From Caenorhabditis elegans (lineage: Eukaryota; Nematoda; Chromadorea; Rhabditida; Rhabditidae), in NCBI RefSeq assembly GCF_000002985.6, contig NC_003283.11:2356001-2420000 (forward strand): a DNA stretch of 64,000 bases, in the 5' to 3' direction. Shown in pieces: positions 10,514 through 22,000 of this stretch. The notes below the pieces were generated by a model. The model did not search any database. It was not told the origin of the DNA and saw only the letters and a list, made by a program, of their open reading frames with translations. A program made the translations under genes and the position numbers. Position 1 is the first letter of the stretch. Every line of letters starts with the position of its first letter.

Positions 10514-11623
10514 CTGTGCAACTTTGGATCATCAGTATAAGTGAACCAGAACATTATGAAAATGATCGCCGTTAATCCTCCAAAAAGATAATAAATAGAC
10601 CTCCAACCCAATGACGATTCACAAAGAAATCCCGACACAGGCATGCAGATAATATTACCCAATTGAAGAGCACATGACAATATTGCCGTGAAAGTGTTCG
10701 TCTCGTTACTCGGAGCCCAAACACCTGGCACCACGCCAACCGACGTGAATATAATCGATGAGCCCATTCCTTGTAGGACCCTACACAAAAACGAAGAGTA
10801 AAAGTCGATGGAAACTGCCAAGGGGAAAAGAAGCGCGCCGAGAGCAGAAATCAGGCCAGATATTGTTTGGAAGTTTCGCAAGCCGATTGAGTTGATGAGG
10901 GGTACGGATGGTATAAGCCCGATGAGGCCACCAATAGCTGCACCCGAGAAGAGTAGCGATTTTTCGGTGGTTCTCTGAAACCAGTGAGTGCCTGGAAAAA
11001 ACTGTTAGATTATTTAACAACGTTTTACTGGGGATCACGGCCCGAGAAGCGCACGTGGTGTCAGGCTGTCTCATTTGATCTACAGAAAATGCGGAAATTT
11101 TTCCCCCAGAAAAATGTGACGTCAGCACACTCTTAACCATGTGAAATCAATTGAGAACTCTGTGTCTCTTCTCCCACATTTTTTGTAGATCTACGTAGAT
11201 CAAACCGAAATGAGACACTCTGACACCACGTGTCCCGCGCCCTCCCACCACAGCTGTAGTGACGCGCGGTCCCGCGCAACGTCGGCTGCAATGCGCAGTG
11301 GGTGATAGTGCGAGCGCCTTCGTAGAAGGCGTACCTGTGTAGTTAGTGAGTAGGTTATAATCTTCCACAATATCTTCCATACAAATCACAGTGAAATTGA
11401 AAATTACTGTGTTGATTTGAATAAATGTGAGACATGCTAGCCTGTAATTGATTTTTAATATAATTTACCTTCAGAGCAGGCAGGTAGGCTTTTAGGCTGT
11501 GCCTACATAACTTTTTACCTACGTCAGAACCATAATATAAATTCGTGTACGGTTCCAGAACGCGAAACTTGGTGTCTTAGGAATATGGGGAAGAGTTGAG
11601 TGAACTTTATAGTCAAATGCCAT
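10514..11623 (-). pseudogene. SLC17-family transporter C, first three exons only
   Basis: Exons 11523-11623 (ATG at 11623), 11335-11441 and 10514-10991 are open and join in phase. They encode about 229 aa: an N-terminus ending FAFWNRTRIYIMVLT, then NFTVICMEDIVEDYNLL with the NYT sequon, then GTHWFQRTTEKSLLFSGA and RVLQGMGSS, up to the DDPKLHR that ends exon 3 in every copy. The donor AG|GTTGGC is intact but no downstream exon 4-7 follows before copy B begins. So the last six or so helices are missing. Either a partial tandem duplication left this 5' fragment, or it once spliced into exons of B, which are themselves frameshifted. A half-length product is possible but unlikely to transport. Confidence 0.7.
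11052..11232 (-). repeat. R1 element, copy 6
   Basis: Copy with CACGTGGTGTCAGG at one end and ACACCACGTG at the other, inside the intron before exon 3 of SLC17 C. TGACGTCA intact. Confidence 0.85.
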
Positions 11624-12943
11624 TTTTTTTTAATATTTTGGCGGAAGTTAGATAACACGGAAATGTGGGTGTTTTTATATAGTGTTTTTTTGTTCTAGCG
11701 AATGTTGTTGTCACTCATTTGAATATTTTACAACGCACGCTCCTCACTCAAACAAACGTGAAATTTGAAAAAAACTTGTTTCAGGTGTCCAACTCTTGCT
11801 CATTTCCCTGTTTGAATTTTTGCCAACATTTCCGGCAAATCGACAAATTGGAAAATTGCCGGAATTGAAAATTTACAGAAAATCGGTAAACCGGCAAACC
11901 GGCAAATTGCCTATTTGCAGAATTTGCTGGACTAAACGACAATTGTCGAAATTGTTCGGCAAATTGTGGTTTTGCTCATTTTTTTTTGGAAATTTCTGAA
12001 TTTCAATTTTAATCGGCATAATTGCACGCATTCCATGAATTTTGACAAATCGGCAAATTGCCGGAATTGAAATTTCCGGCAAATTGGAAAATTGGCGAAC
12101 CGGCAAATTTGCGAATTTGCTGAAAAAAAACGACAATTGCCTAAAATTTTCGGCAAATAATGGTTTTGCACATTTTCTTTTTGGAAATTTCAGAATTTCA
12201 ATTTTAATCGGCAAAATTGCACGCATCCCATAAATTTCGGCAAATCGGCAAATTGCCGGAATTGAAATTTCCGGCAAATCGGCAACATGCCGAAATTGAA
12301 AATGTATATGCCCGAAAAACGGCAATTGCCGAGAATGTTCGGCAAAGTGTGGGTGTGCACTTTTTTTTCGGAAATTTCAGAATTTAAATTTCAATCGGCA
12401 AAACTGTACGCAACCAATGAATGTTCCTGCATCTATTTTGAAAAGTAAGCGAATTCTATGGAACTATCTCAAAAAAAAACGGGCAAAAAAATTTCAAAAA
12501 GGCATAATTTTAAGTTGTTTCGTCTTATAAAAAATCCTCAAAACACTTCCGGCAAATTAATGTTCGGCAAGTCGGCAAATCGGTTATTTGCCGAAAATCA
12601 AAATTTCGGCCAAATCGGCATATTGGCGGAACTGAAAATTTCCAGCAAATTGGCAAACTGGCAATTTGCCGAAAATATAAATTTTGTTTTCAAAATTTTT
12701 TTGAACATTTTCGGCGAATTGAAATTCAGCAAACGGCAAATCAGCAACGACAAATAAGCAAACCGGCGGTTTGCCGATTTTGAAGCTTTTCAGTGAATCG
12801 GAGCGATTTGTCGAGAAAATTCATTTTTCATGATGACTAACAAGAAACAAGAATAATAGTGCAAACAGGGTGTGTGTGTCGGATAATTATTTCAGCAGAA
12901 GTAACGTGAGATCTTCACAAGGTAAATCAAAGTAAAATCGAAA
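11624..12943. repeat. Intergenic R2 cluster between SLC17 C and D
   Basis: Three successive R2 arms, in one stretch of about 960 bp (11820-12780), include an inverted core at about 12350-12550. Apart from the promoter side of copy C and the 3' flank of D, I see no gene. Confidence 0.8.
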
Positions 12944-15900
12944 CTATTTCTCTACATTCTCAACGTTTATCTGTTTCGTATAAGCAGCTGGGTCGGATCT
13001 AGTGATGAACGGAAAGCCAGCGTTGCAGACGATGATAACACCAGTGATGAATAGGAACAGAATTGTCCACTGGAATTTGGATAAGTTTTCAGAGTTTTTT
13101 GTTTTGTGGAGAAACAAACCTGTTCTGGAGTGTTGTCCGGGCAAATAATGCTGACAATTATTGGCGCAAGGAATTGGACAACGTAGGCTGTGAAGGAGAT
13201 TACAGCAATCGCGAAGTGAACGTGTTGACGGCAGCGCTGAAAAATCAGTTCTTCGGAATGATGTCAGAGTGCCTCATTTTGGCTTGAATTACGTTGATCT
13301 ACAAAAAATTCGGCAGAGTTCTCAACTGATTTCGCATGGTTAAGAACGTGCTGACGTCACAGTTTTTAGGGAAAAATAACTCCCGCATTTTTTGTAGATC
13401 AAACCGTGATGGGACAGCCTGGCACCACATGCGGAAAGAAACATTTAGGCACGGGCTTCTGACCTTCCTCATTGCATTTTTCGCGCTCCATTGATAATAT
13501 GCCTGCCGGACAACGCGTGGAAATGTTGTGTAATCCATACGGACAAATACACTTAGTTTTAAAGTGGAAACCAAGCCGCGACGCGACACGCGACGCGCCA
13601 TAAATCCACCCCGGTCGTGGCCGAGCCAAAATGGCTTAATTAGGCAACTTCTTACATTTCAATATAAGGGGGAAGCCAGGAGCATAAGGTCTTTCCTTAA
13701 ACAGTATTGATTCAGAATGAAAAATGTTCGGAACGCTATTATGGTGAGGCAGAAAAGTGTCGATTTCGAAATCGACGTGAAAACGCGCTCCACGGTCAAT
13801 TGAAAAAGCTCCGAGCCGCCAATTGACCATGGAGCGCGTTTTCCTGTCGATTTCAAAATTTGTATATTTCTGGGTAGCTCACAATTAGTCGCGAGTATCA
13901 CTTTCATTTTTGACGGCCTAAAAACGTGGCATAACGACCGACATTTTTCGGGTTCCGCGCAGCACTAGGCGCGGCTCGTGACGAGTAGCAGGTAAGGCAG
14001 GCGCGCTAGAATTTTTGGTGCCTGCATGGAAACCTAACATGCTTCAGAAGGCAGACCCGATTTGACTGGACCTTTCATAGCAGATTGCCTATGCTATCAC
14101 TTACCAACTGAATACACTTAATCACACCCATTATATTCAAGCCAGAAGACACAATTGCAAAGTTGAACGCGATTTGAGCAATTAGACGATCCGAAGTGAA
14201 CGCCATAACCACTAGCCCGACGGCGAATCCAATTTGAGAGGTTGCAGCGAAAAACACGAAGCGTGCCTGAAAATAGATTTATTATGATCTTGAAAGACAA
14301 CATGTGGAGTCAGAAAGTTCCATTTCACTTTGATCTTCAAAAAATGCGGGAAGTGAGACATCTTATCTGATTTTCCATGGTTAAGAGCGTGCTGACGTCA
14401 CAACTTTTCTGGGAAAAAGTTCCCACATTTATTTGTAGATCAAACTGTATTGAGCCTGACACCCCGTGAGACAATACAATTACCTTTTCCGAAAGGAATG
14501 TCATTCGGTCTGAGAGCTGTCCTGCTCCGAACTTGACGATCGCTGATAGAATAAATGGAAGCGCAGACAAGAATCCAGTCTCCCTTACATCAAACTTGAG
14601 AATTTCTCGGAGATAAGTTGGACCATAAAGCGAAAGGGCGAAGAAGGCCATGTTGCCTCCGAAGCAGGACGTCCAAGTGATTAGAACAGTTGGGTCGGTG
14701 CAGATGGCTAGATATGGAACTGGTTCCTTGATTTTTTCGATTTTTCCGGTGGAGATTTTTCCGAGCTCTTTTTGGGACACGTTTCTGAAACATCATACTG
14801 TCACGTGGTGTCAGGCTGTCCCATTACAGTTTGATCTACAAAAAATGCGGGAATTTTTTGCCCTAAACAGTTGAATACTCTGCGTCTCTCCTCCCGCGTT
14901 TTTTGTAGATTTACGTAGGTCAAGCCGAAATGAGACACTCTGACACCATGTGTACTGTTAGGATAACTGGCATCAAATTCTGACCTCCTGGAACCGTTCG
15001 AGTTGTTGTTTTGTCAATTTAACGTTACTGTTAAAAACAGAAAGATTGAGCTAACTTTGCAGTCCCGCACAGAAAAAGAGGCGGAGCGTCGTTTTGCAAG
15101 ACAGCGGCGCACCGACACCGAAGGACAACACAGTTTTTGGCTAAAATGCTTGACCACAATTTGCCGAAAATTTTCAGCAGTTGCCGCTTTTACGGCAAAT
15201 TCGACCATTTGCCGGTTTGCCGATTTGCCGGAAGTTTTCAATTTCGGCAAGTTGCTGTTTTGCCGGAAATTTCAATTCCGGCAATTTTCCAATTTTCCGA
15301 AAACTTCAATTTCGGCAATTTTCCGATTTGCCGGAAATGTCTGATTCGGGCAATTTTCTGATTTGTCGAAAATTTCAATTCCGGCAATTTGCCGGAAATT
15401 TTCCGATTTACCGAAAATTTTTAATTCAGGCAATTTTCCGATTTCCCGAAAATTTCAATTCCGGCAATTTTCCGATTTGCCGGAAATTTCCGATTCCGGC
15501 AATTTTCCGATTTGACAAAATTTTCAAAATTTTCACAAATCGCCACGTTTACCCGATGTCAAACAAACTTCACGTGGTTTCAGAGCGTTTCATTTTGGCT
15601 TGATCTACACAGATCTACAAAAAATGCGGGAGAAGAGACGCAGAGGGGCTCAACTGATTCCGTATGCTGACATCACATTTTTTGGGCGAAAAATTCCCGC
15701 ATTTTTTGTAGATTAAACCGTAGTGTGCGGCTTACCAACCTATGAAGCTTTGGATCATCCGAATAGGTGAACCAAAAAACTATGTAAATGATAAACGTCA
15801 ATCCACCAAACAGATAATAAATCGACCTCCATCCCAATGCCGATTCACAAAGTAGCCCGGATACCGGCATACAAATAATATTACTCAATTGAAGAGCACA

Positions 15901-17385
15901 TGACAATATTGCCATAAAAGTGTTCGCCTCGTTACTCGGAGCCCAAACACCTGGCACCACGCCAACTGTAGTGAACATGATCGCAGATCCGACTCCTTGC
16001 AAGATCCTGCACAATAATGATGTATAGAACCCGATGGATACTGCAAGAGGGAATAGAAATGCTCCGAATGCGGAAATGATGCCGGATATGGTTTGAACAT
16101 TTCCAAGGCCCAGTGAGCTGATAAGCGGGACAGCTGGGATCAGGCCAATCAGGCCGCCGATAGCGGCACCCGAGAAGAGTAGCGATTTTTCAGTGTTTCG
16201 CTCGAACCAGTGAGTGTCTGAAAAACTGGGGTTACTGTTCATAGTGGAATGGTGTAGCCTGTGCACGCGGTGTCAGGCTGTCCCATCACGGTTTGATCTA
16301 CTAAAAATGCGGGAATTTTTCGCCTAAAATATGTGACATTAGCACGTTCTTAACCATACGGAATCAGTTGAGAACTATGCCGTATTTGTTGTAGATCTAC
16401 GTAGATCAACCCGAAATGAGACACTCTGACACCACGCTTGCCTGTGTAGTTAGTGAGTAAGTTATAATCTTCCACAATGTCTTCCATACAGATAACGGTA
16501 AAATTGAATGTGAGCGTGTTCATTTGGATAAATGTTAGGCAGGCCAACCTGAAAATGGTCTGATTTTGCGATGTGGTTGCGCGAGCACGTGGTGTCAGGC
16601 TGCCCCACTACAGTTTGATCTACAAGAAATGCGGGATTTTTATTTCCAGAAAAATGTGACTTCATTACGCGTTTAACCATACGAAATCAGTTGAGAAGTC
16701 TGCGTCTAAATTCCTGCGACTCTCGTAGATCACATCAAAATGTGACGCTCTGACACCACGCGTTTAAAAATGCTTGCTTCAAAAATTCGGTACGGTAAAA
16801 TATGGTCTCGACCCGACAAATTCTTGTTGAATACAAAAAAAGTTGTACGCTTGTACAGGAGTACTGTAACTTAAAACTTTAGTTGCCGCTGCGGAGTCAG
16901 CAATTCAGCAACTTATCAATGATTTTTTTGTAAAAATTAAATTTACAGTACTCTTTCAAGGCGCACACCTCTTTAAAATCAATAAAAATTTGGTCGTGTC
17001 AAGACCGGATACCGTATTATTTATCTCTTTTTCTATTTTTTTCAAAATTTGAAGAAATGAAATATTTAATCACGGGCTCCTGGCCTCCCTCGTTACGTTT
17101 TTCGCGCTCCATTGACAATCGCCAGTCGGACAACGCGTGGAAAAGTGTCGTGAACTCCACACGGACAAATAACTATAGTCTTACAACTAAAATCGAGCCG
17201 CGACGCGACACGCAACGCGCCGTAAATCCACCCCAGATATGGAGATATTTTATCGATTAAAAAAAAAATAAAACCCACGTCAAAACCATAATATAAAGCC
17301 GCGTCCGATTCCAGAATACAAAACTTGACGTTTTCCGAATTTGTGGGAATCCAAATTCCGGGTGAACTTCCGAGCTTTGTCCCAT
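12944..17385 (-). CDS. SLC17-family anion transporter D (complete)
   Basis: Complete 465 aa major facilitator transporter. Exons: 17279-17385, 16442-16548, 15740-16217, 14484-14784, 14105-14266, 13120-13236, 12944-13069; lengths sum to 1398 nt. The ATG (17385) lies two bases after CTTTCTCAG, which looks like a trans-splice acceptor. Landmarks in order: RKTSSFVFWNRTR (N-terminus), NFTVICMEDIVED with an NYT glycosylation sequon in the first luminal loop, LLFSGAAIGGLIGLIPAVP (TM2), RILQGVGSA (TM4), GWRSIYYLFGG (TM6), LYGPTYLREILKFDV and SALPFILSAIVKFGAGQLSD (TM7-8), CPDNTPEQW and a lysine-containing cytosolic tail. The donor after exon 2 is AG|GCAAGC, a GC-AG intron, where copies A, B and C have GT. 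Three of the introns carry R1 copies. It is the only complete member of the minus-strand SLC17 series seen in the window. Substrate unknown. Confidence 0.92.
13260..13434 (+). repeat. R1 element, copy 7
   Basis: In the intron after exon 5 of SLC17 D; TGACGTCA intact, ends in GGCACCACATG. Confidence 0.8.
13440..13640. repeat. Dispersed ~190 bp repeat R3, copy 1
   Basis: Holds GCATTTTTCGCGCTCCATTG, GCCGGACAACGCGTGG and AAGCCGCGACGCGACACG. Two relatives occur, at about 17070-17245 and 63825-64000 (inverted). Confidence 0.8.
13755..13860. repeat. Short hairpin in SLC17 D intron
   Basis: AAAACGCGCTCCACGGTCAA and its near-exact complement (TTGACCATGGAGCGCGTTTT) flank a 25-30 bp loop. Confidence 0.75.
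14301..14469 (+). repeat. R1 element, copy 8
   Basis: Between exons 5 and 4 of SLC17 D; diverged, with CATGTGGAGTCAG at one end. TGACGTCA intact. Confidence 0.8.
14802..14951 (-). repeat. R1 element, copy 9 (internal deletion)
   Basis: CACGTGGTGTCAGG end present, but the segment carrying TGACGTCA is missing. Confidence 0.8.
15150..15535. repeat. R2 arm as a regular tandem array
   Basis: Here the R2 arm sequence is nearly regular: CCGATTTGCCGGAAATTTC and AATTCCGGCAATTTTC alternate about every 30-36 bp. It lies in the exon 3-4 intron of SLC17 D. Confidence 0.8.
15571..15727 (+). repeat. R1 element, copy 10
   Basis: CACGTGGTTTCAG start; TGACGTCA mutated (TGACATCA). Ends 13 bp from the exon 3 boundary of SLC17 D. 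Confidence 0.8.
16264..16436 (-). repeat. R1 element, copy 11
   Basis: Directly abuts the GC donor of SLC17 D exon 2 (six bases away). CACGCGGTGTCAG end; CRE-like site mutated. Confidence 0.8.
16586..16764 (-). repeat. R1 element, copy 12
   Basis: CACGTGGTGTCAGG start, ACACCACGCG end; CRE-like site mutated. In SLC17 D intron 1. Confidence 0.8.
17070..17245. repeat. Dispersed repeat R3, copy 2
   Basis: Same order of blocks as at 13440-13640 (TTTTTCGCGCTCCATTGAC, CGGACAACGCGTGG, GAGCCGCGACGCGACACG). Fills part of SLC17 D intron 1. Confidence 0.8.
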
Positions 17386-17440
17386 TTCTGAGAAAGCTTC
17401 CTAAAAATTTAATTTTTATTTACTTAACCGCAAACTTATC

Positions 17441-17600
17441 ACGAGGTGCCAGACTGTCCCATTACGGTTTGATCTACAAAAAAGCGGGAATTTTTCGCCC
17501 AAAAAAATGTGACGTCAGCACGTTCTTAACCATGCGAAATCAGTTGAGAACTCTGCCGCATTTTTTGTAGATCTACGTAGATCTAACCGAAATGAGACAA
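17441..17600 (-). repeat. R1 element, copy 13
   Basis: CACGAGGTGCCAG start; TGACGTCA intact. Lies just upstream of the SLC17 D start codon. Confidence 0.8.
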
Positions 17601-17735
17601 TTTTTCCACTTCTCCGCCTTTAAAGGAGTTTATACGAAATGGTCTCACCACGCGCCTGATTTTTGGGGCACGTGGCGAGACCATTTCGTATAAAAACGTC
17701 ATCCTTTAAGTGTAGAAGTGGAAAAACAAATACAG
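17600..17735. repeat. Hairpin with long arms
   Basis: TTCCACTTCTCCGCCTTTAA...TTATACGAAATGGTCTC and the complement (GAGACCATTTCGTATAAA...TGTAGAAGTGGAA) flank CCACGCGCCTG. It resembles the inner hairpin at 23880-24175. Confidence 0.75.
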
Positions 17736-18703
17736 TGTGGGAAAACACGCCGATTTTAAAACAGAAGTGCAAGTGCGCTCCACTGGCCTTTGGCGGCAAA
17801 ACCGTAAATTCAAAAGTTTTCTGTCATTTTTCGGGGTTTTTGTCGAGTGTTTAATGATTTTCACGTTGAAATTAAAGTTTTGAGCTTTTTTTGTACATTT
17901 CGACGTAAAAATCACTAAAAACAACGGAAAACTTAACAAAAAAAGTGAAAAATGCTTGGAAATCGTCGAAAAAACGGTTTTTCTGTGCCAAAAACCTAAC
18001 GAGACCCAATTTTTAGAGGCGGAGTGTTATCGATTGTCCGTGGAGCGCGTTTTCACAACTTTTTGTGATTTTTATTCCGAAATCGAATTTTTAAACATTT
18101 TTTTTCTCAATTTCGACATAAAAATCACTAAAAAAACGGAAAACCTAACAAAAATTGCAAAATTCAACAAATTCGCCGCCAAATTCCTAACGAGACCCGG
18201 AGAACGCAGCGTTTGGTGATTAGCCGTGGAGCGCGCTTGCAAAAAAACACATTTTTCTGCGTCCACATAATAAGCAGAAATTTCACCAAAAAAATGCCAT
18301 TTGAACTGGAAAAATCTGGAAAAACCATGACATTTCAAAGTTTTTATAAGTCGTACTAGACTCGTGTAGTCCTCCGTGAATTCGTGACTTCTGTGTACCC
18401 TCATTTGAATATTCCAGGAGGCATGGTGCATCAGCGGAAGTGAACAGTGATAGTTGGTGATGATGATGATCGAATGGTCGGGGAAAGAGAGAGAAAAAAA
18501 TGGCAAAAAGTTACAATTTTTGAGAAAAAAACTGTGACTTTATTACTAGCTCAATTATCAATTATCAGTGGTTATTAATGAAATTAATTAACAATCTTGG
18601 ACAATTATTCAAAAAGAGATTAAAAAAGTCAGTGTGCGGGAACTGAGTGAATTCATTTGATGGGGTGGAAGTGATGACAACCGGTGGCAAAAAAGCGGAA
18701 AAA

Positions 18704-18861
18704 ACGTGGTGGCAGACTTGATCTACAAAAAATGCGGGAAAAGAGAGACGCAGACTACCCAACTGATTGGTTAAGAACGTGATGACGTCAAATCTTTTTG
18801 ATCAAAAAATTCCCGCATTTTTTGTAGATCAAACTGTAATGGGACAGCCTGTCACCACGTG
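18704..18861 (+). repeat. R1 element, copy 14
   Basis: ACGTGGTGGCAG start, TCACCACGTG end, TGACGTCA intact. About 180 bp past the MCT stop codon. Confidence 0.8.
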
Positions 18862-19042
18862 AAAAAGGCACCTATTTGAAAAAAAAATGCTTGAGGGATG
18901 GAGATGAGAGAGTTGAACTCTTCGGAACTTTTTGGGGGGAAAATGGGGAAACAGATAAAAATCGGAATTAGAATTAAAGGAATAGGATATTCAAACAAAC
19001 AAAAATTTAAAAAAAAAATTGAGATATTTTTAAAACAAAAAA

Positions 19043-22000
19043 TTAGGATGCTTCAGAGATCACACGCATCTCGGTTCCGGCGCGTGCGAGTTTTTTCGAC
19101 TCTTCCCACGCCTTCAGCTCTGGCAAACGGATAGTCATGACGCCGGAGAAGGCGAAAATGATGCCCATCACGTAGAAGCTAATGTCGTAGTTGCCAGTGA
19201 TATCCTTGATTTGAGCGGCAATCGGCCCGCCGACGACAGCGCCGATTCCCATGAAAACCATCAGGATGCCGAACGCGTTCGACAGCTTTTCGACTCCGAT
19301 CAGCTCGACGCAGATGACCGAACGAAGAGCGGCGAAGCAAGCTGAAATGGAGAAATAGTTCAAGATTTATTAATTTAATATGGGGACCAAGGGTGTCGGT
19401 TTTTCGATTTTTTTTTTCGACAAAACCGAAGATTTATCGTTTTTTTTCAGAAAAAAATTGGGGCCAAATTCGTTCAAAAAAGTATTTAAAAAAATTTTCG
19501 GTGGCTCCTTTGATGGGGACATTCGCTTTTTTTTGGATTTTTAAAAAGAAAAACTGATTACTTTTTTTTTTTCAAAAACACGCTCGAAATTTTTTTAACT
19601 GATTTTTTTAAATATTTAAGTTTTTTTTTAATTTTTGGTTTTTTTTTTCGTGAAAAAACGCGCTCCACGGACAATCGACAACACTCCACCTCCAAAAATT
19701 TGGGTCTCATCGGGTATTTGGCGATAAAAACGCAAATTTGAAATTTTTAAAATAGTTTGCCAATTTTCAAGCATTTTTCGCCGTTTTTTAGGTAGTTTTT
19801 GTGATTTTTAAGCCGAAATTAAATTTTTTAATTCAATTTCGACGTGAAAATTATTAAAACAACGAAAAATGATAGAAAACAGGGGAAATCGGCAAAAAAA
19901 AAAATTAAAACCGGCAAATTGAGGCCAGAATCAACCAATTTTCGCTTTTTTCGTCATTTTTCCATTGTTTTTCTTATCGATTTTAAGCTGAAATTAATGA
20001 AATAAAATTATAAATATTATTTTATCAATTTCGACATAAAAATCAATAAAAACAACGAAAAATTTAACAATAAAAATGAAAAATGCTCGAAAATACGACT
20101 TTTCTGTCAAATACCTAACGAGACCCAAATTTTGTGGGCGGAGTATTACCGATTGTCCGTGGAGCGCGTTTCCACCTTAATTTCGCAAATTTTTTGTGGT
20201 TATTGATATTTTAAGTCCGAAATTGATATTTTAAACATCTTTTTTTTCAATTTCGACGTAAAAATCGTTAAAAGCAACGGGATTTTTCTCCAAAACTCAC
20301 CAACTCCGGCACTGAACGGGATGCAGAAAACGACGTAATGCCAGAGCTCAGTGCAAAATGGCACAAAGAGCATCGAGGTTCCGGCGATGATGGTGGCGAC
20401 GTTGGAAACTTGAAGAGCCGACATTTTCGGATGATCAGCGACCATTCCACATCCGATACGGAACATAATGTTGAAAGCACCGATTAGAGTGACTGGAAGT
20501 GACAATTCAGCATCAGTAAAATCCGGATTCTTCTGCTTCATGGCAAGAGCCAAGTAGACGAATGGAACAAGGAACGAGAGGACGGTGAAAGTTCCTGAGA
20601 CGGCAAGAGTCATGAATGATGGAGAGAAGAGAAGATCCTTGTCGAGCACAGAGCACAGTGATTCCTTGAATTTGGTGAATTTGCTCTTCTTGACGACATG
20701 ATGGACGGTGTGGTGTTCGGTGGCGTGGACGACATGAGCTTCAGCAGATTCGGCGGCTTTCCGGTCCACTGAAAATGAAAAATTGAGATTTTTTGGAGAT
20801 TATTTAGAGGCCCCACGGAAAGGAAATTCGCAAAAAGGTGATCTAGCACAGTGCCAACGCATAAAACGCGATTTTTCTCGAAGAAAACGAGGGCCCACGA
20901 AAAGGGGAAATTGTCACTGTGCCAACGCACAAAACGCTTTTTTATTCATTTAACGCACGACTTTTTTCGAAATTCTTCTAGAAGATACGCTTAACAACGC
21001 GCGACGCGTAATTTCGGAGCATCGTTGTATCGTTTTCTTTGAGAAAAAGTATGTTTTGTGCGTTGGCACAGTGCCAGACCCCTTTTCGTGGGTCCTCATG
21101 ATTTAGCTTCAAGCTTTCAAAAAAAAAAAATCAAAATTGCCTCAAATTCAAAAAATACTCGATTTTTTTAAATTTTGGCCAAAATTCCCTCCAAAATGAA
21201 AACTGTATCCTATTACGGAAGCTGAAAATTCTGAGAATGCACATTTTGCAACATATTTGACGCGCAAAATATCCCGTAGCGAATACTACAGTAACCCTTT
21301 GAATGGTTACTGTAGCGCTTGTGTCGATTTACGGGATATCGAATTTTGAAATGGTTTTTTTTTTGCGAATTGTGACAGCGATATTGCATTAAAATTACGC
21401 TGTCACTATTCGAAAAAGAAATTATTTCGAAAATCGAGCCCCGTAAATCGACATCAGCAGCAATACAGTCGTCATTTACAGGATTACTGTAGTTTTCGCT
21501 ACGAGATATTTTGCGCGTCAAATATGTTGTGTAATACGCATTCTCAAAATTTTGCGATCCCGTAATAAGTTGCAGTTCTCCTTTTGGAGGGAATTTAGCT
21601 AAAAATTGAAAAATCACGTTTTTTCCTGTTTTTTATGGTTTCTCTGAATTTGAGACAATTTTGGATTTTTTTAAAAAGAAAAATTCCCAAAAACGAACAA
21701 GTATTGGAACGGCTTCTGCTAACTGGAGCATTTCCGGCGTAAAAAGTGTCAGCATTGTGTCCGGGGCGATTGAGCTCTTCCAAATCGTTACGAACATCTT
21801 CGAGCAGTCTCTGTGTCGGCTCTTCCGGCTTTCCTTCGTAATTTCTGACCATTTTCGCGACTTTTTTGACCTGATGTTCAGTGGCTTTAAGTGGAGCGAA
21901 AAGAAGCGAGAAAAGTGATCCGGAAATGGCAATTGCGGCCAGATAAACCATAAATGAGCCGACATCTTTACCGAAATAATCAAAGACGGGCCCGTTGATC

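Larger units (their letters stand above)
17386..19042. repeat. Intergenic region between SLC17 D and the MCT gene
   Basis: Promoter side of D and 3' flank of the MCT gene. It holds R1 copies 13 and 14, a hairpin at 17600-17735 and two fragments of a dispersed repeat marked by CCGTGGAGCGCGTTTTC (about 17770-18240), which recurs in the MCT introns. I see no gene. Confidence 0.75.

Noticed and set aside
5695-11623. One single gene made of C exons 1-3 and B exons 4-7
   Set aside because: It would have to skip three good B exons, and B exon 4 is frameshifted by the 17 nt deletion anyway. Kept only as a question in the findings.
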